A stretch of 64,000 nucleotides of DNA from Bacteroidota bacterium (GCA_013285685.1 JABDHD010000006.1:1-64000), one strand, 5' to 3'; shown: positions 18,367 to 27,175, counted from the stretch's first letter. A program made the numbers and translations. Notes: generated from the sequence alone by a model not told the origin.

Positions 18367-19134
18367 TTAGGACTTTTTAAAAACCTTTTCGTTGTGATAC
18401 TCGAGAAATTCCCGCACCGGTACAAACCTTGTTGGCTTGATAATATCTTTGTTATGAACGTTTAAAATAAAACCAAGCGTTTCGGTTTTTTTGCTTTCCA
18501 GCAATAATGGAGATACTTTAAGTTTATAATCAGGAGTAATAGTGATTAAACCCTTGTCGAATGCTTTGTCATGAAGAGCGTTTAAACATAATCCGTTATG
18601 AGGGTTTACCCGATTTACCGTATCAACTGACCATGGAATAATATGACTGGCCACTAATAATTGAGGAATTGAAATGCCTGTGATGCAACATTTATTTTCA
18701 TATGAACATAAAACCGTTGATCTAAAAAACCCTTGATTTACACGGATTTTTACAAGTGCTTCCCGATCAATGCCTTCCTTGGTAATTTTGATTTCGTCAA
18801 TATCGCTGATGTCCTCTACCGGTACGTGCTTGTGTTGAGCCAATAGAAACTCACTTTCATAAGCTAGTTTATCCCAATTATTATTAAATTCTTCCCAAAT
18901 TACTTCTTCACCTTTACTTCCGTGCCCCATCCCACTCACTCCACGCTTTTGCAACGCAGGATCAAGCCGTGCAAAATTCGCCAGTTTTAATGCGACTGCT
19001 GCGTTACTTCTACCAATTAATAACGCAAACGCCTTAATCTGTTTATTGCTTGCATTAATTTTTGTAAAAGTGACTTTGCAATAAAGATTGAAGGCAAGTA
19101 TTAATTCTTCTCTTGACCAGTTGTTTTTGGGCAT
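18367..19134 (-). CDS. HNH nuclease (HNH_2), last gene of the methyltransferase/GHKL operon
   Basis: A 255-residue protein with a C-terminal HNH_2-type nuclease: CCITGI, then ASHIIPWS, NPHNGLCLNALHDKAFDKG (the H...N...H core), a fold frequent in restriction endonucleases. The N-terminal half (SREELILAFNLYCKV, IGRSNAAVALKLANFARLDP) is a helical region common to this HNH subgroup and may handle DNA or protein contacts. It starts 1 bp after the receiver-domain gene, so it is translationally coupled to it. It is the likely DNA-cutting effector of the operon. Base composition is AT-rich like the rest of the operon. Confidence 0.87.
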   Translation of the reverse strand: MPKNNWSREELILAFNLYCKVTFTKINASNKQIKAFALLIGRSNAAVALKLANFARLDPALQKRGVSGMGHGSKGEEVIWEEFNNNWDKLAYESEFLLAQHKHVPVEDISDIDEIKITKEGIDREALVKIRVNQGFFRSTVLCSYENKCCITGISIPQLLVASHIIPWSVDTVNRVNPHNGLCLNALHDKAFDKGLITITPDYKLKVSPLLLESKKTETLGFILNVHNKDIIKPTRFVPVREFLEYHNEKVFKKS

Positions 19135-19135
19135 T

Positions 19136-20758
19136 TTATTCGATGTATGAAATTCCTATTCTGCTAATATGGCTAGCCAACCTTGAAAGTATATCTACAA
19201 ATGGTTCATTTCTTATTCGAAATATTGGTTTTTTCAATTTTTTTTCATTAGTCTCAATGTCAATCGATTTCATTAGCCTAAAATCAAATACAGGCTTATA
19301 ACAATCTTGTCGAATTTTTATTAAAGGTATTTGATTGTAAGCAGCCTCTGAATCTTTGATGAATTCAGAATATTTTTCGGGAACTAAAAGACCTGGTAAT
19401 AATCGAGACTTCAACCACTTTTCCTGCACATAATCACATATGGGAGTTACTTCAAGTTCAATAATTATAAATTTATTTAGTTCTGCATCATCTAATATAC
19501 AATCCCCCTCCGAGTTAATAACAATTGAGTTTGGTTTAAAATAACTTTTTAAAATTCGTTTTTTATTGTCTGACTTCAAACTTGTTTTTACATAAACATT
19601 GCCTGGTTGAATAGATTTTCCAGTATTAAAATCAATTAACAGGCGATTATTTATCTCTGGCTTAATAGATAAGTACTCCTCTATAAGAGATTTAACTTGT
19701 TCTTTTTCGATATCTGTCCGCCCTTTGCTTGCAAGTTTTTTTATATCACCAGTACCTTTGAAGCCGGCTGGAACAAGTACATTATTAATATAAAGTTGGT
19801 AATTCCCGGATCCAGCTGTCCATTTTATTTTAAATTCGTTGGCGTCTACTTTTTTTACGAAAGAAATTTTCTCACGATTTATTTGAATTATATCTGGCAA
19901 TTTAAGCTCATTTGAAATTTCATTTTCAACAATATCTAAAAAAGTATTATTTAATGTTTTTAGGGCGTTTTTAATTAATTCGTGTTCGCTGACTGTCTCA
20001 ACGGTTTTCCCTAATTGTGCATGAGCCATTCGATAAATACTGTATTCTAAATTATCTTGCCAATACTCATTCATTTTATGCAAATCAGCATAACTTTTAA
20101 CCGTTTCACCAGACGCACGATGGATCATTCTTTCCCAAATTGTAAATAAACTAAATGCAGCTAATGAACTCAGATTGCTTTTTAACTCTTCATATATTAA
20201 ATCAACAGCATTGTGTTTAGCTCTTTTAACAACCGGTACAAAAAGTTTTTGGTCGACAACATTTTTAATAGCATTAATGTCATCAACACTAAGTCTGGTT
20301 TTCAAGGCGATTTCTATTTCTTCACTTAAATTCTCTTTAACAGTGTTATCACTTACCGTTTCAAAGTAAGAGGACTTCTTTAATCTTATTACCTCAACCG
20401 GATTTCTTGAAAATGTTTTTGATCTCACTTGCTTTTCAAGTTCATCAGAGTTTAGAATTTCAGTTGTACTCCAAATAATTAAAACGTAGGGGCCGTTGTT
20501 ATCCGGAATCGTTTTTTCAAGGATTCGTAAAATGTTCTGCGCATAAGAGTGTGCGTCACTCGGGCCAAATAGTTGAATATCTACAAATGCAAATCTTACC
20601 TTTTGAATTGGGATTACCGGTAACGAAGTATCTCTGCCAGTAAAATAAGTAGTAGCGAATCCTTTTTTAGAAAGCAGTTGAATAAGGGGTAGGGCCTCTT
20701 CAATTTTATCATCAATAATTAAAATAGAGCCATCTGACGGAAGTTGAAAATCGTCCAT
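19136..20758 (-). CDS. Receiver-domain protein with large uncharacterised C-terminal region
   Basis: A 540-residue protein. Residues ~10-130 look like a response-regulator receiver: acidic pair D16-D17 in ILIIDD, phosphoacceptor D60 in FAFVDIQ, T98-region in IIWSTTE, and Lys127/128 in VIRLKK. The remaining ~400 residues are mostly helical to ~290, then mixed with basic patches, and match no DNA-binding output domain I recognise. It lies 1 bp after the GHKL/histidine kinase gene and 1 bp before the HNH gene. The likely role is to receive phosphate or conformational signal from the kinase and control the nuclease (inference). Confidence 0.7.
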   Translation of the reverse strand: MDDFQLPSDGSILIIDDKIEEALPLIQLLSKKGFATTYFTGRDTSLPVIPIQKVRFAFVDIQLFGPSDAHSYAQNILRILEKTIPDNNGPYVLIIWSTTEILNSDELEKQVRSKTFSRNPVEVIRLKKSSYFETVSDNTVKENLSEEIEIALKTRLSVDDINAIKNVVDQKLFVPVVKRAKHNAVDLIYEELKSNLSSLAAFSLFTIWERMIHRASGETVKSYADLHKMNEYWQDNLEYSIYRMAHAQLGKTVETVSEHELIKNALKTLNNTFLDIVENEISNELKLPDIIQINREKISFVKKVDANEFKIKWTAGSGNYQLYINNVLVPAGFKGTGDIKKLASKGRTDIEKEQVKSLIEEYLSIKPEINNRLLIDFNTGKSIQPGNVYVKTSLKSDNKKRILKSYFKPNSIVINSEGDCILDDAELNKFIIIELEVTPICDYVQEKWLKSRLLPGLLVPEKYSEFIKDSEAAYNQIPLIKIRQDCYKPVFDFRLMKSIDIETNEKKLKKPIFRIRNEPFVDILSRLASHISRIGISYIE

Positions 20759-20759
20759 A

Positions 20760-22862
20760 TTATTTCTTAAAGGCTAATAATAACTTTGCTCCATTTTTAA
20801 AATCAGCAGGAATATCGTGCTCATTAAATTCTGGAAAAATTAACTTTCCCTTTTGGCTGTTCATCACCTCATGAGCTAAATGCAGCCCGAGGCCCATACC
20901 ACCGGGTTTATCCGATATAAATGGTTTAATTGCTTCTTCCGGTGGAATGCTAAAACCCGGGCCATTGTCACAAATAATTAAACTTAAATAGCCATCTATA
21001 TCTTCAAGAATATCTATAAATATTTTTTTATTTTTAGTATTTGCATAGTTCTGCCACCATATCGAATTATCAATAAGATTTATAAGCGTACTTGTAACCA
21101 AATTATGAGAACATTTGATAGTGGTATTTATATTAACACGCTCTTTGTATTTCTTAATTACTTCAACTTTATGTGCCTTTATTCTGAACTGAATATTTGA
21201 TAATGATTGATCTACAATTTCAATTAGATCTTCTCTTGATTTAGCACTTTGTTTAATGACACCGGCGTAATCGTTGACTGTTTTGTACAATGTTTTTATT
21301 AATGAATTAATATGATCATAAGAAGGCTTTTCTTCTATGGCGGTGACTAACTCATTCATCATGTGAATTATTTCGTGAATAACTATTCCTAAACTTAATC
21401 CGGCGCTTGAACTTCTTGTATAAATCTCACTAATGGTTTTGTAATCTTCCTCAATATCATTTATCGATTTCAATAATTCATCTTGTAACTCTCCTTTCGG
21501 TATTTTGCTCGATATCTTGTCCTGTAAAATGCGAAGATTACCTATGACTGGTTGATTAACAGCAGTTGGTGTATAAAATTTTCTTACTTTTTCTTTATCA
21601 AGGTTACGCTGCGTTAAAATCTTATCTAATGTAAAACGAATAGAAGATAAAAATTTAAAATAGGCCTCATTCTCAACAAAGCCTTCTCGATTGGTTTTTT
21701 CTTCGAGGTCAAAACTTGTAGCTCGATCAATATCTACTGCCCCAATTATAATATTATTACTGATCGTTTTACCCGGTTGATTAACCCGCATAATGTCAAG
21801 ATTCAGCCAGTCATTTCCAGGCTCCCCATAGTCGTAAACACGTATTCCGCTTCTAAATACACGTATTCCGCCATTTATATTCAAATAGTCTCTGAAACCT
21901 TTTTTATCTGATACCCCTAGAGATAAAATATTGCTTTCCCTATCAAAGATTAATAGTTTGAATTTTACCTTTCCAATTTTATATTTTGACAAATCAACAT
22001 CTACTTGTTGTTTCTTGCCAGATTCTTCATCCCTAATTTGTTCGACCATTCTAACATTTTCTAGAACCTCTTTTCTTTTCTCAAGCTTGGTCATTGTATC
22101 CCATGGTCTGAATTCATATTCCAATTTACTTATTACATTGTTTTCAATTATAGCTTCCGCATAATAAAGAGCATAATCTTGAATGTCATCAAAGGAAAGC
22201 AGTCCTGAAACCCAGTCCTGCTTATCAATTTTGAAAAACACTTTAAATGAATCCAGGGCTTCAAATGGTGAACTTAGCGAAGTTACTGCCCGATAAAGCT
22301 CCCTGATTGTGCCTCTGGACCATTTATTTTTTAGTTTTTTTATGCTAATTATGGTACCTGTCTTTCCATTTATAAAATGCTGAGGAGTGTTCCTTTCGGT
22401 CATCCGCACTTTAATGTTTTTCAAAAGATCGTCTTTTTCAAAATCTTTCCAATTTATTTTTAATAAGACTTCCTTTTTGTCAGCCATTTTTGTGACCATC
22501 TCGATTTCAAAGCCAAGTTTGTGAACACCGAAGCGGCCTATTCCTTTTTCCCCGATAGGTATTCTTGTCGCTTTGGGGTTATCTTTGAGAGCTTTGATTA
22601 TCTTCAATTTATGATCGCTTCCAGGTTGCATCCAAACAGTGGAAATGATGGTTGCATCCATGCCTATTCCGTCATCTTCAATTATTATTTCTCCAATGTC
22701 AGGGTTTTCTAAATTTTTCATCGAAACAGCTACCTGGGAGGCATAGGCATCATAAGAATTTTTGATGATTTCTAAAAGAGCAATACTTTCGCTTCTAATT
22801 AGCTGATCACCCAACTGAAGTAATAAACGTGCCTTTGGCTGGAAACTTAATAGTTCACTCAT
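20760..22862 (-). CDS. Double GHKL protein: Hsp90/MORC-like ATPase fused to histidine-kinase core
   Basis: A 700-residue soluble protein with two ATP-binding modules. The N-terminal one has E31-N35-D39 in EIIKNSYDA, DDGIGM at 63-68 and GEKGIGRFG at 104-112, the Hsp90/MutL/MORC pattern, followed by an S5-like middle (GGIRVFRSGIRVY near 331-343). The C-terminal one is a kinase: H496 in GIVIHEIIHMMNE, N599 in NLIDNS, DNGPGF at 632-637 and GGMGLGL at 654-660. No membrane helix is visible, so the signal is internal. Its start overlaps the methyltransferase gene by 8 bp and its end abuts the receiver gene. This suggests a cytoplasmic sensor of DNA state or infection that phosphorylates the neighbour. 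Confidence 0.85.
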   Translation of the reverse strand: MSELLSFQPKARLLLQLGDQLIRSESIALLEIIKNSYDAYASQVAVSMKNLENPDIGEIIIEDDGIGMDATIISTVWMQPGSDHKLKIIKALKDNPKATRIPIGEKGIGRFGVHKLGFEIEMVTKMADKKEVLLKINWKDFEKDDLLKNIKVRMTERNTPQHFINGKTGTIISIKKLKNKWSRGTIRELYRAVTSLSSPFEALDSFKVFFKIDKQDWVSGLLSFDDIQDYALYYAEAIIENNVISKLEYEFRPWDTMTKLEKRKEVLENVRMVEQIRDEESGKKQQVDVDLSKYKIGKVKFKLLIFDRESNILSLGVSDKKGFRDYLNINGGIRVFRSGIRVYDYGEPGNDWLNLDIMRVNQPGKTISNNIIIGAVDIDRATSFDLEEKTNREGFVENEAYFKFLSSIRFTLDKILTQRNLDKEKVRKFYTPTAVNQPVIGNLRILQDKISSKIPKGELQDELLKSINDIEEDYKTISEIYTRSSSAGLSLGIVIHEIIHMMNELVTAIEEKPSYDHINSLIKTLYKTVNDYAGVIKQSAKSREDLIEIVDQSLSNIQFRIKAHKVEVIKKYKERVNINTTIKCSHNLVTSTLINLIDNSIWWQNYANTKNKKIFIDILEDIDGYLSLIICDNGPGFSIPPEEAIKPFISDKPGGMGLGLHLAHEVMNSQKGKLIFPEFNEHDIPADFKNGAKLLLAFKK

Positions 22863-24081
22863 TTAATAAATATAGAAGTTTGTCGGCTATTATCTGCGCC
22901 ATTAAAGGTGGCACAGCATTGCCTATTTGCCTAAATGCGGCAGTTCTGTTTTTACTTTCAATCATTCCTTCAAAATAAAAGTCATCTGGAAAGGATTGGA
23001 TTCTTGCGGCTTCGCGAACGGATATTGAGCGTGTTTGAGATTTATCGGGGTGTATAAAATGATGTCCATCGTTCGCGATATGGGCTATCATGGTGTGCGG
23101 TACATTGCCAATAACTTTGAACCTGTCCAAAAAATCTGTCGTGTTTTTTTGTGTCCGGTACTCCTCATCAATTTCATTGTTCTTTATTCTTTTGCCCTCC
23201 GCCATTTGATCAATAGCCATGCTGTAGATATTTAAATCCTTTGCATTATGCGGCCGGGTTACATGCAGGGTCGTGAACTCAATTCCATTTCTGATATTGT
23301 GATTATCCAAATACTCAGATTTATCAGTCTGATAATTGCACCAACGCGCCCCCTCGTTCGGCCCTAAAGAGGGTAGGTCATTAAACAGGTCGCTGCTTGA
23401 CCAGTTATTAATAACGGGTTTAAATTCAGGATACTCAAACGTTATATCTTCTCTCCAACCTATTATAATCAGTCGCTCCCTATTTTGAATAACGCCAAAA
23501 TCCCAGGCGTTCAATTGCCTGTCATCAATTCGATAGCCGATTGACGTAAAGTATTCTCTTAGTTCGCGATAGTGTATGCCTTCATCTGAGCTTTTTAGTC
23601 CCGGGACGTTTTCAAACACAAAAAGTTTTGGTTTATATTTCAAAAGATATTTACCATACTCTTTATATAGTTTTTTCCTTGGGTCATCTATCTTATGTTT
23701 TAAGGCAGAACGGCCGGTTATCGAGTACGCCTGACAGGGAGGCCCACCAATTACTAGATCAACTTCCTGATCGCCCTTTAGGCAATCAATCTTATTAAAA
23801 ATTGCTTCATTAGTCTCTTGGCCAATTTTTTCATTTATGACTGAGTCTAAAACTTCTTTGGGGATGCTTTTATAAAACTCTTTCCGGGTAATCTCACCCT
23901 TTAGATATCTGTGGTATATCTCAATTTGATTTTGTGATTTTAGATAATAGTATGCTGCCCTTGTCTTTAAAGTAAAGCAAGCAGATGTGTTTGATTCAAC
24001 ATGGGCAATAGGGTTGAACCCGGCCCTTTTGAACCCTTCAGAAAGGCCGCCGGCGCCTGCAAATAGGTCTATAAATTGCAC
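22855..24081 (-). CDS. DNA (cytosine-5)-methyltransferase
   Basis: A 408-residue C5 methyltransferase. Motif I is FIDLFAGAGGLSEGF near 3-17, the catalytic motif IV is GGPPCQAYS with C116, motif VI is FENVPG (155-160), motif VIII is QNRERLIIIG, and motifs IX/X give RQIGNAVPPLMAQ near 389-401. The region between motifs I and IV is longer than usual (helical, residues 45-100). Vsr is encoded 52 bp upstream, the usual pairing for a Dcm-like enzyme making T:G mismatches. The recognition sequence cannot be read. It is probably the self-marking part of the system. Confidence 0.93.
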   Translation of the reverse strand: MQFIDLFAGAGGLSEGFKRAGFNPIAHVESNTSACFTLKTRAAYYYLKSQNQIEIYHRYLKGEITRKEFYKSIPKEVLDSVINEKIGQETNEAIFNKIDCLKGDQEVDLVIGGPPCQAYSITGRSALKHKIDDPRKKLYKEYGKYLLKYKPKLFVFENVPGLKSSDEGIHYRELREYFTSIGYRIDDRQLNAWDFGVIQNRERLIIIGWREDITFEYPEFKPVINNWSSSDLFNDLPSLGPNEGARWCNYQTDKSEYLDNHNIRNGIEFTTLHVTRPHNAKDLNIYSMAIDQMAEGKRIKNNEIDEEYRTQKNTTDFLDRFKVIGNVPHTMIAHIANDGHHFIHPDKSQTRSISVREAARIQSFPDDFYFEGMIESKNRTAAFRQIGNAVPPLMAQIIADKLLYLLNE

Positions 24082-24133
24082 GCCTAAAAATACGTAAGAA
24101 AAAACTAACTAAAGTACTGAAATTATACCCATT

Positions 24134-24553
24134 TCAACACTTTTTTATTTCAACAACAATATTTTTCAGGGTTTCCTCCTTAAATGAAGGTTTAATTTCA
24201 CATTCCCATAGCTTAATTATCTTCCATCCGAGAGCAGTCAAGCGACTTTCAGCAAGCACGTCATTGGCAATATTCGTCCCAATCTTATTCACCCACCATT
24301 CAGTCCGGGTTTTCGGAACAACAAAATATTTGCACCCCTCATGCCCATGCCAAAAACAGCCGTGTATAAAAATTATGGTTTTGTATTTGGGCAATACAAT
24401 ATCCGGCTTGCCCGGCAAATCCTTTACATGCAGCCGGTACCTAAACCCGTTTTTATGCAGAAACCGGCGCACCAGCATTTCAGGCCTGGTATCCTTGCTG
24501 CGTATACGTGACATGTTATAGCTGCGCGTCTCGGTGGAGTGTACATCGGCCAT
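24134..24553 (-). CDS. vsr: Very short patch repair endonuclease
   Basis: A 139-residue Vsr nuclease, which nicks 5' of T in T:G mismatches left by deamination of 5-methylcytosine. Family marks are RSYNMSRIRSKDTRPEMLVRR, the PD-x-V core LPGKPDIVLPKYK, the zinc/active-site segment FIHGCFWHGHEGC, and WW-V-KI. The start MADVHSTETRS (24551-24553) is chosen by family alignment; a hydrophobic upstream extension to 24583 is unlikely. A TACTTTTG word on the minus strand just before the ATG resembles a -7 box but lacks correct -33 spacing. It leads the operon vsr-dcm-GHKL-receiver-HNH. Confidence 0.93.
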   Translation of the reverse strand: MADVHSTETRSYNMSRIRSKDTRPEMLVRRFLHKNGFRYRLHVKDLPGKPDIVLPKYKTIIFIHGCFWHGHEGCKYFVVPKTRTEWWVNKIGTNIANDVLAESRLTALGWKIIKLWECEIKPSFKEETLKNIVVEIKKC

Positions 24554-24659
24554 AAGGCAAAAGTAATATACAATTAAATACAAAAATCAGCCCGGATTTC
24601 ATCCATCGCCCCGGGGGGCCGGTTACAGGAAGGATGTTAAGTTCCGAGTTTGTTAAATA

Positions 24660-25094
24660 TTAAAGATTGAAGTTCTTCAGGTCGCTGGTATTAAAAATCC
24701 TTTTGAATTGCTTCTTTTTCAGCCCGCTGTAAAGGGTTTTATCCCCTGTCCACAGTGTGCCTTTGAGATAAAGTGTTAAAGCCACAAAATCGGTATCGTC
24801 TATGTCTATATCTTCAGTGAACTTTAGTGCCTTTTTCCAAATGGTTTGAGGTATAAGATCTTCATCAATAAATTTCAACCGTGAAAAAAGATGAAATCGC
24901 GCGTCGACTAAGTGCTGTTCAGAAAGCTTTGAGATTTTTTTAAGTTTTTCCCGATGGTTTTGAATTTCAAAGCGCATGTAACTGCAACTATAAAATTCAA
25001 AATTACTTTTGGAGTTAATCAGTAATTCGCCGATGGTACTATTAGTGTTTAAAAGGCCACTAAATATGATATTGGTATCAACAACAACTTTCAC
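24660..25094 (-). CDS. PIN-domain toxin (second TA pair)
   Basis: A 144-residue PIN nuclease: VVVDTNIIFSGLL at the N-terminus supplies the first Asp, then EDIDIDDTDFVALTLYL and TLWTGDKTLYSGL carry the later acidic residues. It overlaps the upstream small gene by 4 bp, the standard antitoxin-toxin arrangement. It is distinct in sequence from the PIN toxin at 16878-17288. Its position upstream of the vsr operon puts one TA pair on each side of the restriction-like operon. Confidence 0.87.
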   Translation of the reverse strand: MKVVVDTNIIFSGLLNTNSTIGELLINSKSNFEFYSCSYMRFEIQNHREKLKKISKLSEQHLVDARFHLFSRLKFIDEDLIPQTIWKKALKFTEDIDIDDTDFVALTLYLKGTLWTGDKTLYSGLKKKQFKRIFNTSDLKNFNL

Positions 25095-25294
25095 TTGATG
25101 TATTTACCGCCGTTTTTAGCCCACCAGCCTTTTTTTACTTCCTTAGCCAATTCATCAACATCGGCCTGGGTAGCTTCAGATTTGGCAGTAGCTTCCTTGT
25201 AATATAAAAGATTGATCAAACGCTGCAATCCCTCCGTGTCTACGTAAGCCGGCAGGCGGATGATTACTTCGTCCTTTGTGCGCTCAATTACCAT
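25091..25294 (-). CDS. Antitoxin paired with PIN toxin
   Basis: A 67-residue protein: an N-terminal MVIERTKDEVIIRLPAYVD that resembles short DNA-binding antitoxin starts, then a helical YKEATAKSEATQADVDELAKEVKKGWW. It overlaps the PIN gene by 4 bp (ATGA-type coupling). Assignment rests on size, order and overlap rather than a recognised fold. Confidence 0.78.
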   Translation of the reverse strand: MVIERTKDEVIIRLPAYVDTEGLQRLINLLYYKEATAKSEATQADVDELAKEVKKGWWAKNGGKYIK

Positions 25295-25415
25295 TGTGTT
25301 TGCTTTTACTCAAATTTACAAAAATATTGTAATACCGGGGCATTTATCCAAACCAATCAAAATCAAGGCAATCATTTAATCCTATAAATCATGGTTCAGA
25401 CAACCCACCAAACAC

Positions 25416-25913
25416 TCACCCTTTTGAATGGCTAAATACAATGATCAGGGCCAGCGTTAATGCCGCAAAAACTACAGCTGCGCCGCCGATGAGCAAACGG
25501 GTACCCGCCGGGTGTATGATTTGGCGCTGCGCTGCGTTGAAAGCATAATAGCGGTACGTTTTTACATAGCCCGAGTCGGTAAGCAGGGCCGGGTTTGAGG
25601 CCGTTGTTGCAGTGGGATTAAAGTAATTGGATGTTGCGGGGATATTGCCGGCGCGCAGCTTTAACAGCATATCTTTTGGCAGCCTGAACATGCGGGCGTC
25701 GCGTCGGGCGGCCTTTGCCGGGGCGCCGCTGTATGGCGGGGCCGGTAATAGCATAGCGTTGCGGCGGGCGGTAATTTCGCGCAGCCGCTCGTTGCGCGGA
25801 AGTGGTTTGGCGGTGTCGGCCTTTGCTGTTGAGTCGTGGCCGGCGGTCTGCGCCGGCGCTTTTTGTGCCAGGGCAATAAGGCAGCAAAAAATGAAGATAA
25901 GGGTTGTTTTCAT
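25416..25913 (-). CDS. Secreted/membrane hypothetical protein
   Basis: A 165-residue protein with a signal peptide (MKTTLIFIFCCLIALAQKAPAQ), a basic middle rich in R and A (RNERLREITARRNAM, AKAARRDARMFRLPKDM) and a C-terminal membrane helix (LLIGGAAVVFAALTLALIIVF) ending in SHSKG. Start at MKTTL is chosen because it begins the signal peptide; a longer frame starts at 25952. No family recognised. Confidence 0.65.
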   Translation of the reverse strand: MKTTLIFIFCCLIALAQKAPAQTAGHDSTAKADTAKPLPRNERLREITARRNAMLLPAPPYSGAPAKAARRDARMFRLPKDMLLKLRAGNIPATSNYFNPTATTASNPALLTDSGYVKTYRYYAFNAAQRQIIHPAGTRLLIGGAAVVFAALTLALIIVFSHSKG

Positions 25914-26020
25914 GCCGGATAGGGAGCCAGGGGTCTGTTTGGTTAAAGGCATCCCAACTAAAATGACGTGATAAAAGCATTGAATGATACAGCATTAAAA
26001 AAATAATGCCAGGTTAATTT

Positions 26021-26590
26021 TCATTTGATCACCCCCTTTTCGCGCAGTTGCTCCAAAATATAATCGCCTTCTTCCTGGTACAGGCGATCTCCGAATTTTA
26101 CGGTCGCAAGGCCGTAGTCAAATCTGATGGTGCCTTTGTCGGCAACATTCCAGGGCCTCGGCATTGACGACTGTTGCCGGCCCAGGCGGAAGCCAAATTC
26201 AGGCGTAGGGTCCTCAGCGGCGCGGAAATTGCGGGCCTGGCTAAGGTCGTATGTTTTGGTTTTGCTGATGGATCCTTTTTTTTGTATGGTGAGTACGCCC
26301 GGCGCAAAGGTGACCACCTCGCTGCCGGCGAAGCTCCACCAGCAGAACAATCCCACAACACCGCAGGCCCAGGCCACCCCGATGGTCCATAAAGTCATAA
26401 AAAGATCAGGACTGTCCTTGCCGGCATGGTTAAAAAAGCCGCCCGGAAAGGTAAATGCCACGGCCCCGCAGCCAAAAAACCAAATGGCAACAAAAACAAG
26501 CAGCGCCCAGTTTTTTTTGGCCGGAATAGTAATGACTACATCGTTAGATGGCTGGCTGATAACGGCCCTGCCGTGATAAGGTGTTTCCAT
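26021..26590 (-). CDS. Two-helix membrane protein, paralogue A
   Basis: A 189-residue protein. After a short polar N-terminus (METPYHGRAVISQPSNDVVITIPAKKNW) come two hydrophobic segments (about 29-50 and 65-90), then a soluble part with VLTIQKKGSISKTKTYDLSQARNFR and GTIRFDYGLATVKFGDRL, reminiscent of bacterial PH-like domains of small membrane proteins. It is clearly homologous along its length to the next gene upstream, 21 bp away, so the pair arose by tandem duplication. Function unknown. Confidence 0.72.
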   Translation of the reverse strand: METPYHGRAVISQPSNDVVITIPAKKNWALLVFVAIWFFGCGAVAFTFPGGFFNHAGKDSPDLFMTLWTIGVAWACGVVGLFCWWSFAGSEVVTFAPGVLTIQKKGSISKTKTYDLSQARNFRAAEDPTPEFGFRLGRQQSSMPRPWNVADKGTIRFDYGLATVKFGDRLYQEEGDYILEQLREKGVIK

Positions 26591-26611
26591 GGTTAAATAT
26601 GGGGAAATATT

Positions 26612-27175
26612 TCATTTAATCAGCCGTTTGCTGCGCAGCCGCTGCAAAATATATTCCCCTTCGGGCTTGTGCAGCTTATCGCCAAAGCGAACGGTTTCCA
26701 TGCCGTAATCAAAACGGATGGTGCCTTCAGAGGGCACATTCCAGGGCAATGTCAGGCCCCGCCGTCTTCGGCCGCCGAAGGCAAAGTCGTCTGAAAAATC
26801 TTCCTCCGCGCGAAAGTTTTGGGCTTCATTCAAGTCGTAACTTTTGGTTTTGGCGATAGATCCCTTTTTAACAATGGTGAGCACGCCCTGTGATACGGTG
26901 ATGATCTCTTTTCCGGCCACATTCCACCACCAGGTGGCAGCGGCAAAAAAGCCACCGGCTGTCCAGATGCATAGCCAGAAAAATACAAACAGGTCGGCGC
27001 CGCCAGCCGCACTGCTAAACAACATTGTAACGGCGAAAAAAAATCCGAACGACCAGCCACCGAGCCAAATAGGTAAAAAGGCGACGAGAAGCCAATTTCG
27101 CTTTACCGGAATAGCGATCTCAACACCATCGAAGTATTCGTTTATAATGGCCCTGCCATGATAAGGGATTTCCAT
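26612..27175 (-). CDS. Two-helix membrane protein, paralogue B
   Basis: A 187-residue paralogue of the protein at 26021-26590: shared N-terminus (ME-PYHGRA-I), two hydrophobic segments (about 30-55 and 63-90), and the same C-terminal VLTIVKKGSIAKTKSYDLNEAQNFRAEED, GTIRFDYGMETVRFGDKL, EGEYILQRLR. Differences are spread evenly, so the duplication is not very recent. It precedes its paralogue and may form a complex with it. Confidence 0.72.
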   Translation of the reverse strand: MEIPYHGRAIINEYFDGVEIAIPVKRNWLLVAFLPIWLGGWSFGFFFAVTMLFSSAAGGADLFVFFWLCIWTAGGFFAAATWWWNVAGKEIITVSQGVLTIVKKGSIAKTKSYDLNEAQNFRAEEDFSDDFAFGGRRRRGLTLPWNVPSEGTIRFDYGMETVRFGDKLHKPEGEYILQRLRSKRLIK

